A DNA stretch of 53,944 nucleotides from JAABTH01 sp964492615 (GTDB lineage Bacteria; Bacillota; Dethiobacteria; DTU022): contig CAZBKZ010000014.1 of the NCBI GenBank assembly GCA_964492615.1, forward strand, positions 1-53,944, read 5' to 3'. The notes under the pieces were generated by a model. It saw only the letters and a program-made list of their open reading frames with translations, had not been told where the DNA came from and did not search any database. How positions within the stretch are numbered: the first letter of the stretch is position 1; the number at the start of each line of letters is the position of its first letter. Both the position numbers and the translations under genes were made by a program. Of the stretch, positions 17,000 through 25,016 are shown piece by piece.

Positions 17000-17440
17000 T
17001 TATTCATTTTCCATACCTGCAATCTTATCCAGACGCCGGCTATGGCGTCCGCCTTCAAACACCGACGCTAAATAAGCATCGACTATTGACTCTGCCAATC
17101 CCGGACCCGTTACTCTTGAGCCAAGGGTAATAATGTTAGCATTATTATGTTCCCTGGCAAATCTGGCCGAAAATGGTTCGGCACATAGAGCAGCCCTTAT
17201 CCCTCTATACTTATTGGCAGCGATTGACATCCCAATACCGGTACCGCAGATCAGAATGCCATTAGTAAAGTCTTCGGATTGCACGGCTGTGGAAACATTA
17301 GCCGCAATATCTGGATAATCAGCGCTCTCCTCAGAATATACACCGAAGTCCTTTATTGTAATGCCGGCACTAGCCAGATAATTTTTCAAATGCTCCTTTA
17401 GCCCAAAACCGGCATGATCGGAACCTATAGCGATATTCAT
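17000..17440 (-). CDS. rpiB: ribose-5-phosphate isomerase B
   Basis: A 146-residue RpiB/LacAB-fold enzyme for ribose-5-phosphate/ribulose-5-phosphate isomerisation. The N-terminal IGSDHAGFGLKEHL, the GTGIGMSIAANK phosphate loop and the active-site cysteine in ALCAEPFSARFAREHN are present. It lies 3 bp after ywlE. Allose or galactose-6-phosphate isomerase activity cannot be excluded, but the context favours RpiB. Confidence 0.95.
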   Translation of the reverse strand: MNIAIGSDHAGFGLKEHLKNYLASAGITIKDFGVYSEESADYPDIAANVSTAVQSEDFTNGILICGTGIGMSIAANKYRGIRAALCAEPFSARFAREHNNANIITLGSRVTGPGLAESIVDAYLASVFEGGRHSRRLDKIAGMENE

Positions 17441-17443
17441 ATG

Positions 17444-17911
17444 CTATTTTTCCTCCTTTAGCATAGACATTAAGTTCTGTAGACAGCCGCTTATATCCTT
17501 TAAAACCTGCTGATATTTTTCCATCCCCCCACCAACCGGATCCTCTATATCCAGGCCCTGCCCGTAACCGGTATAGGAAGAGATCTGAAAGGTTTTACCG
17601 GAAGCCTGTGGAAAGTTTGATACAAGCTGGTTAAGATGCCCTTCTGTCATAACAAGGATTAAATCTGCTTCAGTAATCATGGTGCGTTCAAGCTGAACAG
17701 AACGGCGGTGCTCCAGGCCGGTGATCCCCATATCGCTTAGCAGCATAATTACTTCCTTCGAAATTTTTTCTCCTGGAAAGGCCAGGAGCCCTGCTGATGT
17801 GATTTCAACAGAAAACGGAAGTTTGCTTCTTGTTAGTTCATTTTTTAGCAGCGCTTCAGCCATCGGGCTGCGGCAGGTATTACCGGTACAAACAAAAAGT
17901 ATATTAAACAT
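17444..17911 (-). CDS. ywlE: low-molecular-weight phosphatase, YwlE-type protein arginine phosphatase
   Basis: A 155-residue LMW-PTP-fold phosphatase. The P-loop is C8-TGNTC-R14-S15, and the general acid lies in IEDPVGGG. T12 matches Thr11 of B. subtilis YwlE, the residue that gives preference for phospho-arginine over phospho-tyrosine; classical enzymes have Ile there. It therefore probably removes phospho-arginine marks. The partner kinase McsB is not in this window. It sits 56 bp after ywlC and 3 bp before rpiB. Confidence 0.92.
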   Translation of the reverse strand: MFNILFVCTGNTCRSPMAEALLKNELTRSKLPFSVEITSAGLLAFPGEKISKEVIMLLSDMGITGLEHRRSVQLERTMITEADLILVMTEGHLNQLVSNFPQASGKTFQISSYTGYGQGLDIEDPVGGGMEKYQQVLKDISGCLQNLMSMLKEEK

Positions 17912-17967
17912 TTTTAGCTCTCCGTTTCACTCTTTGGTTATATAAAAATGCGGTTATCCTGCTGACA

Positions 17968-18990
17968 TCAAAATACCCTGATGATCCGTGCAGCCGCTTT
18001 TCGTAAACGGTTCATAACCGCCAGTCCCAACCCCCTGTTTTCTATTTCTTCGGCAATTATCAGGTCCTTCTTATTCAAATCCATTCGCCGCAACCGGCTA
18101 TATAAGCCGGCAGCCAGTTCTTCTGTTTTACCAGGGGGGTTTTTGTGAATTGTAGCGCTGTTTAAAAGCCCGACCATAAAACCTTTATTACTGTAATAGC
18201 AAAACAATTCCCTTATTAAAGCTTTACGCCTTTCAGCACTACCCGTTATCAAAATCAGCGGAGCATTTGGAGCATAGTGGCGATACTTCATCCCTGGCGA
18301 AACAGGCACTGCCTCTCCCGCTACCAACCCCGATACTTTAACCCTGCAGCCAAGAAATTTCTCCAGGACTTCACGGGTCACCCCACCGGGCCTGAGAATT
18401 ACCGGCTCAGTTTCGGAAAGATCGAGCACGGTTGATTCAACCCCAATAGGACAAGCTTCGTCCATAATAATTGCATCAATCCTCCCGGACAGATCATTTA
18501 TAACATGCCTGTAACTGGTCGGACTCGGCCGGCCGGAAAGGTTCGCGCTGGGTGCCGCTATGGGAACTCCTGCGCTTTCAATCAATTCAAGGGCTGTCTG
18601 ATTGGCTGGCATTCTTACAGCTACCGTGTCAAGACCGGCGCTAATATTGTCAGGAATCTTTTCTGCTTTTGGTAAAACAAGACTCAGGGGGCCCGGCCAA
18701 AATTTTTCTGCCAGCAGGTAAGCCCGTTCGGGAATATTGCAGGCTACCAGTTTCAACTGGTTTATAGATGAAAGGTGAACAATGAGAGGATTATCCGAAG
18801 GCCGTCCTTTGGCTCTGAAAATATTGTTTATTGCCTTGCGATTTGTAACAGCGGCACCCAGGCCGTAAACTGTTTCGGTGGGAAATGCAACCAGGCCGCC
18901 CCTGCAAATGATTGATGCTGCCCTGGCAATAGAAAGTGGGCTGGTACTTAGCAGTAAAGTTCCATTAACGCGTAAAGCGCGATTAGCCAT
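17968..18990 (-). CDS. ywlC: threonylcarbamoyl-AMP synthase (Sua5/YwlC)
   Basis: A 340-residue enzyme that makes threonylcarbamoyl-AMP for the t6A37 modification of tRNA. The YrdC domain occupies about residues 15-205 (AFPTETVYGLGA, KGRPSDNPL, SANLSGRPSPT), followed by a Sua5 C-terminal domain (about 220-340). It is the long two-domain form, as in Bacillus. It leads ywlC-ywlE-rpiB-glyA-upp-comEB. The spoIIR gene that precedes ywlC in Bacillus is absent. Confidence 0.95.
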   Translation of the reverse strand: MANRALRVNGTLLLSTSPLSIARAASIICRGGLVAFPTETVYGLGAAVTNRKAINNIFRAKGRPSDNPLIVHLSSINQLKLVACNIPERAYLLAEKFWPGPLSLVLPKAEKIPDNISAGLDTVAVRMPANQTALELIESAGVPIAAPSANLSGRPSPTSYRHVINDLSGRIDAIIMDEACPIGVESTVLDLSETEPVILRPGGVTREVLEKFLGCRVKVSGLVAGEAVPVSPGMKYRHYAPNAPLILITGSAERRKALIRELFCYYSNKGFMVGLLNSATIHKNPPGKTEELAAGLYSRLRRMDLNKKDLIIAEEIENRGLGLAVMNRLRKAAARIIRVF

Positions 18991-19036
18991 CTTTTTCCTC
19001 TTTCATTGGGGATAAATCAGGCAAAGCAATTACCTT

Positions 19037-20638
19037 TTACTTATCAAGAACCAAATCAGCTATGTTGTTAGCATGGTCGCCAACCCTCTCAAGGTTGCTC
19101 AGCAAATCAAGGTAGATAACTCCTGCTGCGGGGTAACACTTTTTGGTGTTAATCCTGTCTATATGCATTTTACGCAGAATTTTTTCCTGCTCATCCACCT
19201 TAAAATCTTCCTGAACAATCTCCTGGGCTAAAGCATGGTCATTTGTTTCGAAGGCTCTTACAGCTTTTTCGAGCATGGCATCAACCATACTATAGAATTC
19301 AGTAATCTCTTCCAGGGCAGTTGTGGAAAAAGGTCGTTTTTCTTCAACTTTTATCTCTGCCAGCTGCATAATATTTTCCGCGTGATCACCTATACGTTCT
19401 ATATCATTGGCAGCAGACATCAGGTTAGCCACCAATTTAGTCTGTTCTTTGGACATTGAATGCTGCGACAACTCGGCCAAATAAATATTAATTTCTTTTT
19501 CAAGACCATCAACCAGGCTTTCCATCTGTTCGATATGCTTAATTTTTTTCAGGTCGTCCTTTAAAAATACCTGCATCGATTCGTCTAACATTTCCCGGGC
19601 AATACCAGCCATCCTTAAGACCTCCTTCATAGCCCCGCCAATGGCAATAGGCGGAGTTTTAAGGATGCGGGAATCGAGGTATTTGGGCCCGAAATCCATT
19701 TTTTCGTCCTTTCCCGGAACAATTTTACAAACCAGGGAAGAGAAAAATTTAAGAAATACCAGGAAAATTACTGTATTCATAATATTAAATATGGTGTGCG
19801 TATTGGCAACCTGCCTTGGTACAGTGGCAGCTGTATCCATCATAATATCGGTAAAAGGTCCGAGTAAAGCCAGGGCCAGGACTACCCCGATCACATTAAA
19901 TAAAACATGAGCAACCGCAGCCCTGCGGGCGGCAACATTGGCACCGATACTGGCCAGAATTGCCGTTATGCAGGTTCCCACGTTGGTGCCAAGAATCAAG
20001 GGAACTGCTGACTGAAATGGAATAAGATCCTGCATCGTTAAAGCAATAATAACCCCGGTTGAGGCACTGCTGCTTTGAACCAGGGCTGTAAATATAGCTC
20101 CGCAGAGGATACCCAGTATAGGATATACGCTGAACTGCGTTAAAAGCCTGTGAAAGGAATCAAGATCGCGAAGGGGACTCATGCCCTCCGACATGGTAGT
20201 CATGCCGAGAAACAAGAGACCGAATCCAAGGATAGTCTGGCCAAGATAGCGGTAAAACCTGCGTGTTCCAAAAAAATTGAGCAGGGAGCCAATGCCGATA
20301 GCAGGCAGAGCAATAACGCCTACTTTAAAAGAAACTATCTGTGCTGTAACTGTGGTTCCTATGTTGGCCCCGATAATAACTGAAATAGCCTGAGAAAGGT
20401 TCATCAGGCCGGCATTAGCGAAGCCTACAACCATTACTGTTGAAGTACTGCTGCTCTGAACAAGAATCGTAACCAGAATCCCTGTTAATACTCCAATTAT
20501 AGGTTTATTAGTTAAAACCTCGAGAATACGCCGAAAGCGATCGCCTGCCGCTTTCTGCATACCCGACGCCATAATTTGAATGCCGAACAAAAAAAGACCC
20601 AGCCCACCAAGGGTGCTGAAAAGAATAGACCAAAACAA
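19037..20638 (-). CDS. Na/Pi cotransporter family protein with PhoU domain
   Basis: A 533-residue membrane protein. The N-terminal part (to about residue 310) holds two inverted Na/Pi repeats, each with a QSSS signature (ILVQSSSTST and ALVQSSSAST). The C-terminal part (about 340-533) is a PhoU-like helical bundle. It probably exchanges phosphate with Na+. The start is a TTG preceded by GGAGG eight bases upstream, with a near-consensus promoter at 20690-20718. The 14-mer ATTTCCCGGGCAAT lies inside the coding region at 19590-19603. Confidence 0.92.
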   Translation of the reverse strand: MFWSILFSTLGGLGLFLFGIQIMASGMQKAAGDRFRRILEVLTNKPIIGVLTGILVTILVQSSSTSTVMVVGFANAGLMNLSQAISVIIGANIGTTVTAQIVSFKVGVIALPAIGIGSLLNFFGTRRFYRYLGQTILGFGLLFLGMTTMSEGMSPLRDLDSFHRLLTQFSVYPILGILCGAIFTALVQSSSASTGVIIALTMQDLIPFQSAVPLILGTNVGTCITAILASIGANVAARRAAVAHVLFNVIGVVLALALLGPFTDIMMDTAATVPRQVANTHTIFNIMNTVIFLVFLKFFSSLVCKIVPGKDEKMDFGPKYLDSRILKTPPIAIGGAMKEVLRMAGIAREMLDESMQVFLKDDLKKIKHIEQMESLVDGLEKEINIYLAELSQHSMSKEQTKLVANLMSAANDIERIGDHAENIMQLAEIKVEEKRPFSTTALEEITEFYSMVDAMLEKAVRAFETNDHALAQEIVQEDFKVDEQEKILRKMHIDRINTKKCYPAAGVIYLDLLSNLERVGDHANNIADLVLDK

Positions 20639-20689
20639 ATACTACCCCTCCAAAATGGTCGGTAGATGCCAATCAACCATGCACAAGTA

Positions 20690-20718
20690 ATTATAAAGCA
20701 CGGCAGGATATTTTTCAA
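20690..20718 (-). promoter_or_regulatory. sigma-A-type promoter of the Na/Pi transporter
   Basis: On the minus strand TTGAAA (20713-20718), a 17-bp spacer, then TATAAT (20690-20695). This is a near-perfect vegetative promoter placed 52 bp before the TTG start. Confidence 0.7.
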
Positions 20719-20905
20719 TTTATATATTTTACACGAATTAATATTGCAGGTTAATTTATACCTGAATATACAATAAAGGTGACACGCTTTGGTCAAGCTA
20801 TTGGCTCTAACCGAAAAATGTTGATACACACAAATACGAATCGAACGCATTAAAAGCCCTGCCAGTGTATTTATCCCTTCCCTTTTATTTATTCTGATTA
20901 TGCTG

Positions 20906-20914
20906 TGCTATAAT
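20906..20914 (+). promoter_or_regulatory. extended -10 promoter of nikR
   Basis: TGC followed directly by TATAAT (20909-20914), an extended -10 element 29 bp before the GTG start. The -35 region is weak, as is usual for extended -10 promoters. Confidence 0.55.
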
Positions 20915-20943
20915 TATATTAATAGCAGGGGAGGTGTATTAAC

Positions 20944-21363
20944 GTGCCGGGTTTAATTCGCTTTGGCATATCAATGGATAAAGATTTACTGGAAAGGTTA
21001 GACCACGAAATTGTTAAGAAAGGTTACCCAAACCGTTCTGAAGCAATTAGGGATCTAATCAGAAACCAACTGGTTGAACTGGATTGGTCCCAGGATGAAG
21101 AAGAAGTAGCAGGCACTATAACCATTATCTATAACCACCATGTTAAAGGCCTCAGTGATCTGCTTCTTGAGCTGCAGCATGAGCATCACGATATGATTAT
21201 ATCAGTTATGCATGTTCACCTTGAGCATGATCACTGCTTAGAAGTTATGGTGATCAAGGGTCCTGCATCACAGGCACGCGAATTGGCCGGTCGCCTGATT
21301 GGCGTCAAGGGTGTGAAACACGGCAAATTAACCATTACCTCAACCGGAAAAGGTTTAACCTGA
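20944..21363 (+). CDS. nikR: nickel-responsive regulator NikR
   Basis: A 139-residue transcription factor with an N-terminal ribbon-helix-helix (about residues 3-45) and a C-terminal ACT-like nickel domain. The Ni2+ ligands are visible: H90, H92 and C98 in MHVHLEHDHCLE, plus a histidine of QHEHHD (H79-H82). It would repress or control nickel uptake when nickel is bound. The start is GTG with GGGGAGG seven bases upstream. It is the only plus-strand gene here; no nickel transporter, hydrogenase or urease gene is nearby. It converges on prmC with 13 bp between them. Confidence 0.95.
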   Translation: MPGLIRFGISMDKDLLERLDHEIVKKGYPNRSEAIRDLIRNQLVELDWSQDEEEVAGTITIIYNHHVKGLSDLLLELQHEHHDMIISVMHVHLEHDHCLEVMVIKGPASQARELAGRLIGVKGVKHGKLTITSTGKGLT

Positions 21364-21376
21364 TTAGCACTAGTAT

Positions 21377-22252
21377 TCAACAGCACTCCAGTACCCTAGG
21401 TTTCCCGGCTAGGTCTTTGTGACAAAACACCCGTGAAAACAACCCGGTGGCTAAACAAAGTTCTTCTACTGCATCCTGCTGGGTTTCACCAATTTCAAAA
21501 AGCACCAGGCCTGGTCTTTTAAGGTATTCTTTTAGACCGGCACAGATCATCCGGTAACCATCAAGGCCATCTTCTCCACCAAAAAGCGCTGATTCGGGCT
21601 CGTAAAGAGACACATCATCTGGCAGACCGACCATCCCCTGTTTGTCCACATAAGGTGGATTGGCGACAATTAGATCAAAAGAAAGGCCCGGCTCATCCTT
21701 TAAAGCCTGAAAATAATTACCCTTACTAAAACAAATCCGTCCTGCAACTCCCAGCTTTTCCGCATTGCCCTCAGCTACTTTCAGGGCAGTTTCGGATATG
21801 TCAATCGCCCACATTTTAGCTGCTGGCAGTTCAAGAGTGAGGGTGACAGCCAGAATACCACTACCTGTCCCGATATCGAGGCAGTTGAGTCCCTTGCCTG
21901 CCGTAATGTTTTTCCTGAAATAGCTGACTGCACGTTCAATTATCAGTTCAGTTTCAGGGCGGGGGATCAAAACAGCCGGAGTGATATCAAAAGGGCGCCC
22001 GTAAAAATGTTTAATTCCGGTTATATAAGCAGTAGGTTCCTGCCTGCCTCTTCTTTGAAGCAGGCGATCGAAACTTATCAGAAGATCATCTTCAAGGAAA
22101 CCATCATTATTGAGGGTAAGGGTAATCCGATCCTGGCCAAGAAGGTAAGATAGTAGCAGCTCAGCTTCAATACGGGGCTGCTCAATTCCGGCTTGTCGCA
22201 AATAAAAAGAAGCCCTGCTGAGAGCTTCTGAAACTGTTACTTTTTTTAACAT
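21377..22252 (-). CDS. prmC: release factor glutamine methyltransferase
   Basis: A 291-residue SAM-dependent enzyme that methylates the GGQ glutamine of release factors. It has an N-terminal helical domain, the SAM motif CLDIGTGSGILAVTL near residue 120 and the catalytic NPPY in VANPPYVDKQG. Its start abuts the prfA stop, the classic prfA-prmC pair, so it acts on the product of its neighbour. Confidence 0.96.
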   Translation of the reverse strand: MLKKVTVSEALSRASFYLRQAGIEQPRIEAELLLSYLLGQDRITLTLNNDGFLEDDLLISFDRLLQRRGRQEPTAYITGIKHFYGRPFDITPAVLIPRPETELIIERAVSYFRKNITAGKGLNCLDIGTGSGILAVTLTLELPAAKMWAIDISETALKVAEGNAEKLGVAGRICFSKGNYFQALKDEPGLSFDLIVANPPYVDKQGMVGLPDDVSLYEPESALFGGEDGLDGYRMICAGLKEYLKRPGLVLFEIGETQQDAVEELCLATGLFSRVFCHKDLAGKPRVLECC

Positions 22253-23323
22253 TTAATCTCCACTCACTTCAAGCTGTTCAGCTCGCTCGTTAGCTGAAAG
22301 TTCATCAACTATTTCATCAAGATCTCCTGCCAAAACAAGATCAAGTTTATGAAGGGTTAAATTAATCCGGTGATCAGTAACACGGTTTTGCGGATAATTA
22401 TAAGTGCGGATCCTCTCACTGCGGTCACCGCTGCCAACCATGGTTTTTCTTGTCTCTGCCAGCTCGGCATTTTGTTCAGAAATAAATTTCTCAAGCAAGC
22501 GGCTCCTTAGTATCCGCATCGCTTTTTCCTTATTCTTCAACTGCGATTTTTCATCCTGGCAGCTTACCACTAAACCGGTCGGCTCATGTGTAATCCGTAC
22601 GGCAGACTGGGTTGTGTTTACACTCTGCCCCCCCGGGCCTGTTGAGCAGAAAGTATCAATGCGCAAATCCTGCTGGTTAATTTCAACCTCTACCTCCTCC
22701 ACTTCCGGCAAAACGGCAACAGTTGCTGCCGATGTATGAATACGGCCCCCCGATTCAGTGGAGGGAATTCTTTGAACACGATGAACTCCGCTTTCGTATT
22801 TCATGCGGCTGTAAGCGCCTTTCCCATCCACCCCCAGGATAACCTCTTTAAAACCTCCTATATCGGTTGGATGCGAATCAACAATTTCAACCTTGAAACC
22901 ACTTTTTTCTGCATAACGGGAGTACATTTTCAGCAGGTCAGAAGCAAAAAGCGCAGCTTCTTCACCTCCGGTACCGGCTCTGATCTCGATGAAAACACTT
23001 TTTTCATCATATGGATCTTTGGGCAGCAGCATTTCCCTCAGCTCGGATTCCAACTTTTCTTTTTCCTGTCCGAGGGTATCAAGTTCTGTTCTCAGATAAT
23101 CGATCATATCATCTTCATTATTTCCATTTAAAATATCTTCTGCCTCAAGAAGCTCCTGCATAACTTCCTTTAGTCTCCTGGTCTTCTCGACAAGCGGGGT
23201 AATTGAGGCTATTTCTTTTGACATATTTAACCATTCGGCCCTGTCATCCATAACATTCGGATCACTAAGGAGCTGCTCTAGTTCCTGGTACCGCTTTTCA
23301 ATAACTTCCAGTTTATCTAACAT
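22253..23323 (-). CDS. prfA: peptide chain release factor 1
   Basis: A 356-residue RF1 that ends translation at UAA and UAG. The GGQ loop is in CSTGPGGQSVNTTQSAVRI, and an N-terminal coiled region precedes it. Length is normal and no frameshift is seen. It lies between rpmE and prmC; the tdk gene found in this slot in Bacillus is absent. A terminator after rpmE lies just upstream, so prfA may have its own promoter. Confidence 0.97.
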   Translation of the reverse strand: MLDKLEVIEKRYQELEQLLSDPNVMDDRAEWLNMSKEIASITPLVEKTRRLKEVMQELLEAEDILNGNNEDDMIDYLRTELDTLGQEKEKLESELREMLLPKDPYDEKSVFIEIRAGTGGEEAALFASDLLKMYSRYAEKSGFKVEIVDSHPTDIGGFKEVILGVDGKGAYSRMKYESGVHRVQRIPSTESGGRIHTSAATVAVLPEVEEVEVEINQQDLRIDTFCSTGPGGQSVNTTQSAVRITHEPTGLVVSCQDEKSQLKNKEKAMRILRSRLLEKFISEQNAELAETRKTMVGSGDRSERIRTYNYPQNRVTDHRINLTLHKLDLVLAGDLDEIVDELSANERAEQLEVSGD

Positions 23324-23379
23324 AAAACCACCTCAGACAAGCATTTATAATAATATCTTATTACATTACTGCCATAAAT

Positions 23380-23404
23380 GAAAAAGAGCAGAGCCTCTGC
23401 TCTG
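23380..23404 (-). terminator. Rho-independent terminator after rpmE
   Basis: On the minus strand a 7-bp AGAGCAG/CTGCTCT stem is followed by TTTTTC, 10 bp after the rpmE stop. Confidence 0.75.
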
Positions 23405-23413
23405 CTCAGAATA

Positions 23414-23611
23414 TTAGAGACCGTATTTACGTTTAAATCTTTCTACACGCCCGCCTGTATCGACAAACTTTTGCTTACCGGTAAAAAAGGGATGGCACTT
23501 GGAACAAATTTCAACTTTAAGAGTTTCACTTGTTGAACCGGTTTCAAATGTTTCACCACAGGCACAGGTCACCATGGTGCGGTAATATTTTGGGTGCAGA
23601 TCACTTTTCAT
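23414..23611 (-). CDS. rpmE: 50S ribosomal protein L31
   Basis: A 65-residue L31 of the zinc-binding (C+) type: CACG near residues 16-18 and CSKCHPF near 36-39 supply the cysteines. The C-terminal GKQKFVDTGGRVERFKRKYG is typical. The rho-rpmE order is that of Bacillus and Clostridia. A plausible promoter precedes it and a terminator follows. Confidence 0.97.
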   Translation of the reverse strand: MKSDLHPKYYRTMVTCACGETFETGSTSETLKVEICSKCHPFFTGKQKFVDTGGRVERFKRKYGL

Positions 23612-23644
23612 AGGTATATCCTCCTTCTTACGTTCCGAAAATAT

Positions 23645-23673
23645 ATATTAGCACAAATGCTTTATTTCTGCAA
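23645..23673 (-). promoter_or_regulatory. candidate promoter of rpmE
   Basis: Minus strand TTGCAG (23668-23673), 17-bp spacer, TAATAT (23645-23650) with an extended TG one base before the -10. It lies 34 bp before the rpmE start. Confidence 0.4.
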
Positions 23674-23755
23674 GATATCAATTTCTTGAGCGGTACATCG
23701 GCAGATTGCAAGTTTAATTGCCTTACAATATATGGCGTCACATCTTACCCAGCTT

Positions 23756-25000
23756 TTACATGGTATGCATATTACTTAAAAATTCTTCATTTGACTTGGT
23801 TTTCTTTAACCTGTCAAGCAGGGCCTCCAGGAATTCTACACTTGTACTGCTGCCCATTGCCCTCCTAAGGGCCCACATTAACTCAATTTTACGTTCGCTT
23901 AAGAGCAACTCTTCCCTGCGGGTTCCGGAACGGGAAATATCAATGGCTGGGAATATACGTCTTTCAGAAATTCGGCGATCAAGGTGCAACTCCATATTGC
24001 CGGTGCCTTTGAATTCTTCATAAACCACATCATCCATACGGCTGCCGGTATCAACAATGGCTGTTGCCAGAACGGTCAGGCTGCCGCCACCATCTATATT
24101 CCTCGCCGCACCAAAAAATCGTTTCGGTTTGTAAAAAGCCCCGGGATCAATACCGCCGGAGAGAGTGCGTCCACTGGGTGGGATAACAAGGTTGTAAGCC
24201 CTGGTTAACCTGGTTATACTGTCAAGCAAAACTGCTACATCACGACCCTGCTCAACCAGGCGCTGCGATCTTTCAAGGACCAGTTCTGCTATGCGAATAT
24301 GGTTTTCTGGCTTCTGATCAAAAGTAGAACTAACCACATCGGCATTGACGCTACGTTCCATATCGGTAACTTCTTCAGGTCTTTCGTCAATTAACAAAAT
24401 TATTAGCTCTATCTCAGGGTGATTGATGGAAATACTATTGGCCAGCTGCTTTAAAAGCATGGTTTTACCGGCTTTCGGAGGTGATACTATCAGACCCCGT
24501 TGTCCCTTGCCAATAGGTATAAGCAGGTCAATTATTCTCGTTGAAAGAATATGCGACTTCGTCTCCATGCGAATCTGGTCATCGGGATGAATAGGAACAA
24601 GGGAGGTATAACCGGGGCGGGTTGACATTTTTTCAGGATCTTCACTGTTTATTTTTTCAACCTGCAATAACGCATAATACCTTTCATTATCCTTCGGCGG
24701 CCTGATCCGTCCGCTGATGATGTCTCCTGTACGCATGTTAAACCTGCGAATCTGCGAAGCTGATATATAAATATCATCATCAGAAAAAAAATACTTTTTC
24801 CGCCTCAGGAAACCAAAACCGTCAGGCATTATCTCCAGCATGCCCGAAGCAGTAGTTTGCTCACCATTTTCGGAAAACAACCGGGTAAGGTTGTCGATTA
24901 ACTCCTGTTTGCGCATTGTTGACTGACCTTTAACCTCGTGTTCCTTGGCCAGCTTGTGCAGCTCGCTTAAAGTCATTGTTTTCAACTTTTCAGTATTCAT
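23756..25000 (-). CDS. rho: transcription termination factor Rho
   Basis: A hexameric RNA helicase of about 414 residues that ends transcription at Rho-dependent sites. The N-terminal Rho-N helix bundle (MTLSELHKLAKEH), the cold-shock RNA-binding domain (MPDGFGFLR), Walker A SPPKAGKTMLLK and the RTLSGG Q-loop segment are present. I chose the ATG of MNTEKLKTM, preceded by AAGGTGG; a frame 27 bp longer lacks support. It has no large N-terminal insert. Confidence 0.96.
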   Translation of the reverse strand: MNTEKLKTMTLSELHKLAKEHEVKGQSTMRKQELIDNLTRLFSENGEQTTASGMLEIMPDGFGFLRRKKYFFSDDDIYISASQIRRFNMRTGDIISGRIRPPKDNERYYALLQVEKINSEDPEKMSTRPGYTSLVPIHPDDQIRMETKSHILSTRIIDLLIPIGKGQRGLIVSPPKAGKTMLLKQLANSISINHPEIELIILLIDERPEEVTDMERSVNADVVSSTFDQKPENHIRIAELVLERSQRLVEQGRDVAVLLDSITRLTRAYNLVIPPSGRTLSGGIDPGAFYKPKRFFGAARNIDGGGSLTVLATAIVDTGSRMDDVVYEEFKGTGNMELHLDRRISERRIFPAIDISRSGTRREELLLSERKIELMWALRRAMGSSTSVEFLEALLDRLKKTKSNEEFLSNMHTM

Positions 25001-25016
25001 GTTGCACCACCTTATA

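Larger units (their letters stand above)
20639..20943. other. divergent spacer between the Na/Pi transporter and nikR
   Basis: A 305-bp intergenic region with divergent promoters: one for the Na/Pi transporter and one for nikR (both listed separately). I saw no clear NikR operator palindrome. The long antisense frame reaching into it has no ribosome site or recognisable product. Confidence 0.6.

Noticed and set aside
20512..20850. 112-codon minus-strand frame upstream of the Na/Pi transporter
   Set aside because: It overlaps the transporter start and its promoter, and has a cysteine-rich, unprotein-like composition with no ribosome site.
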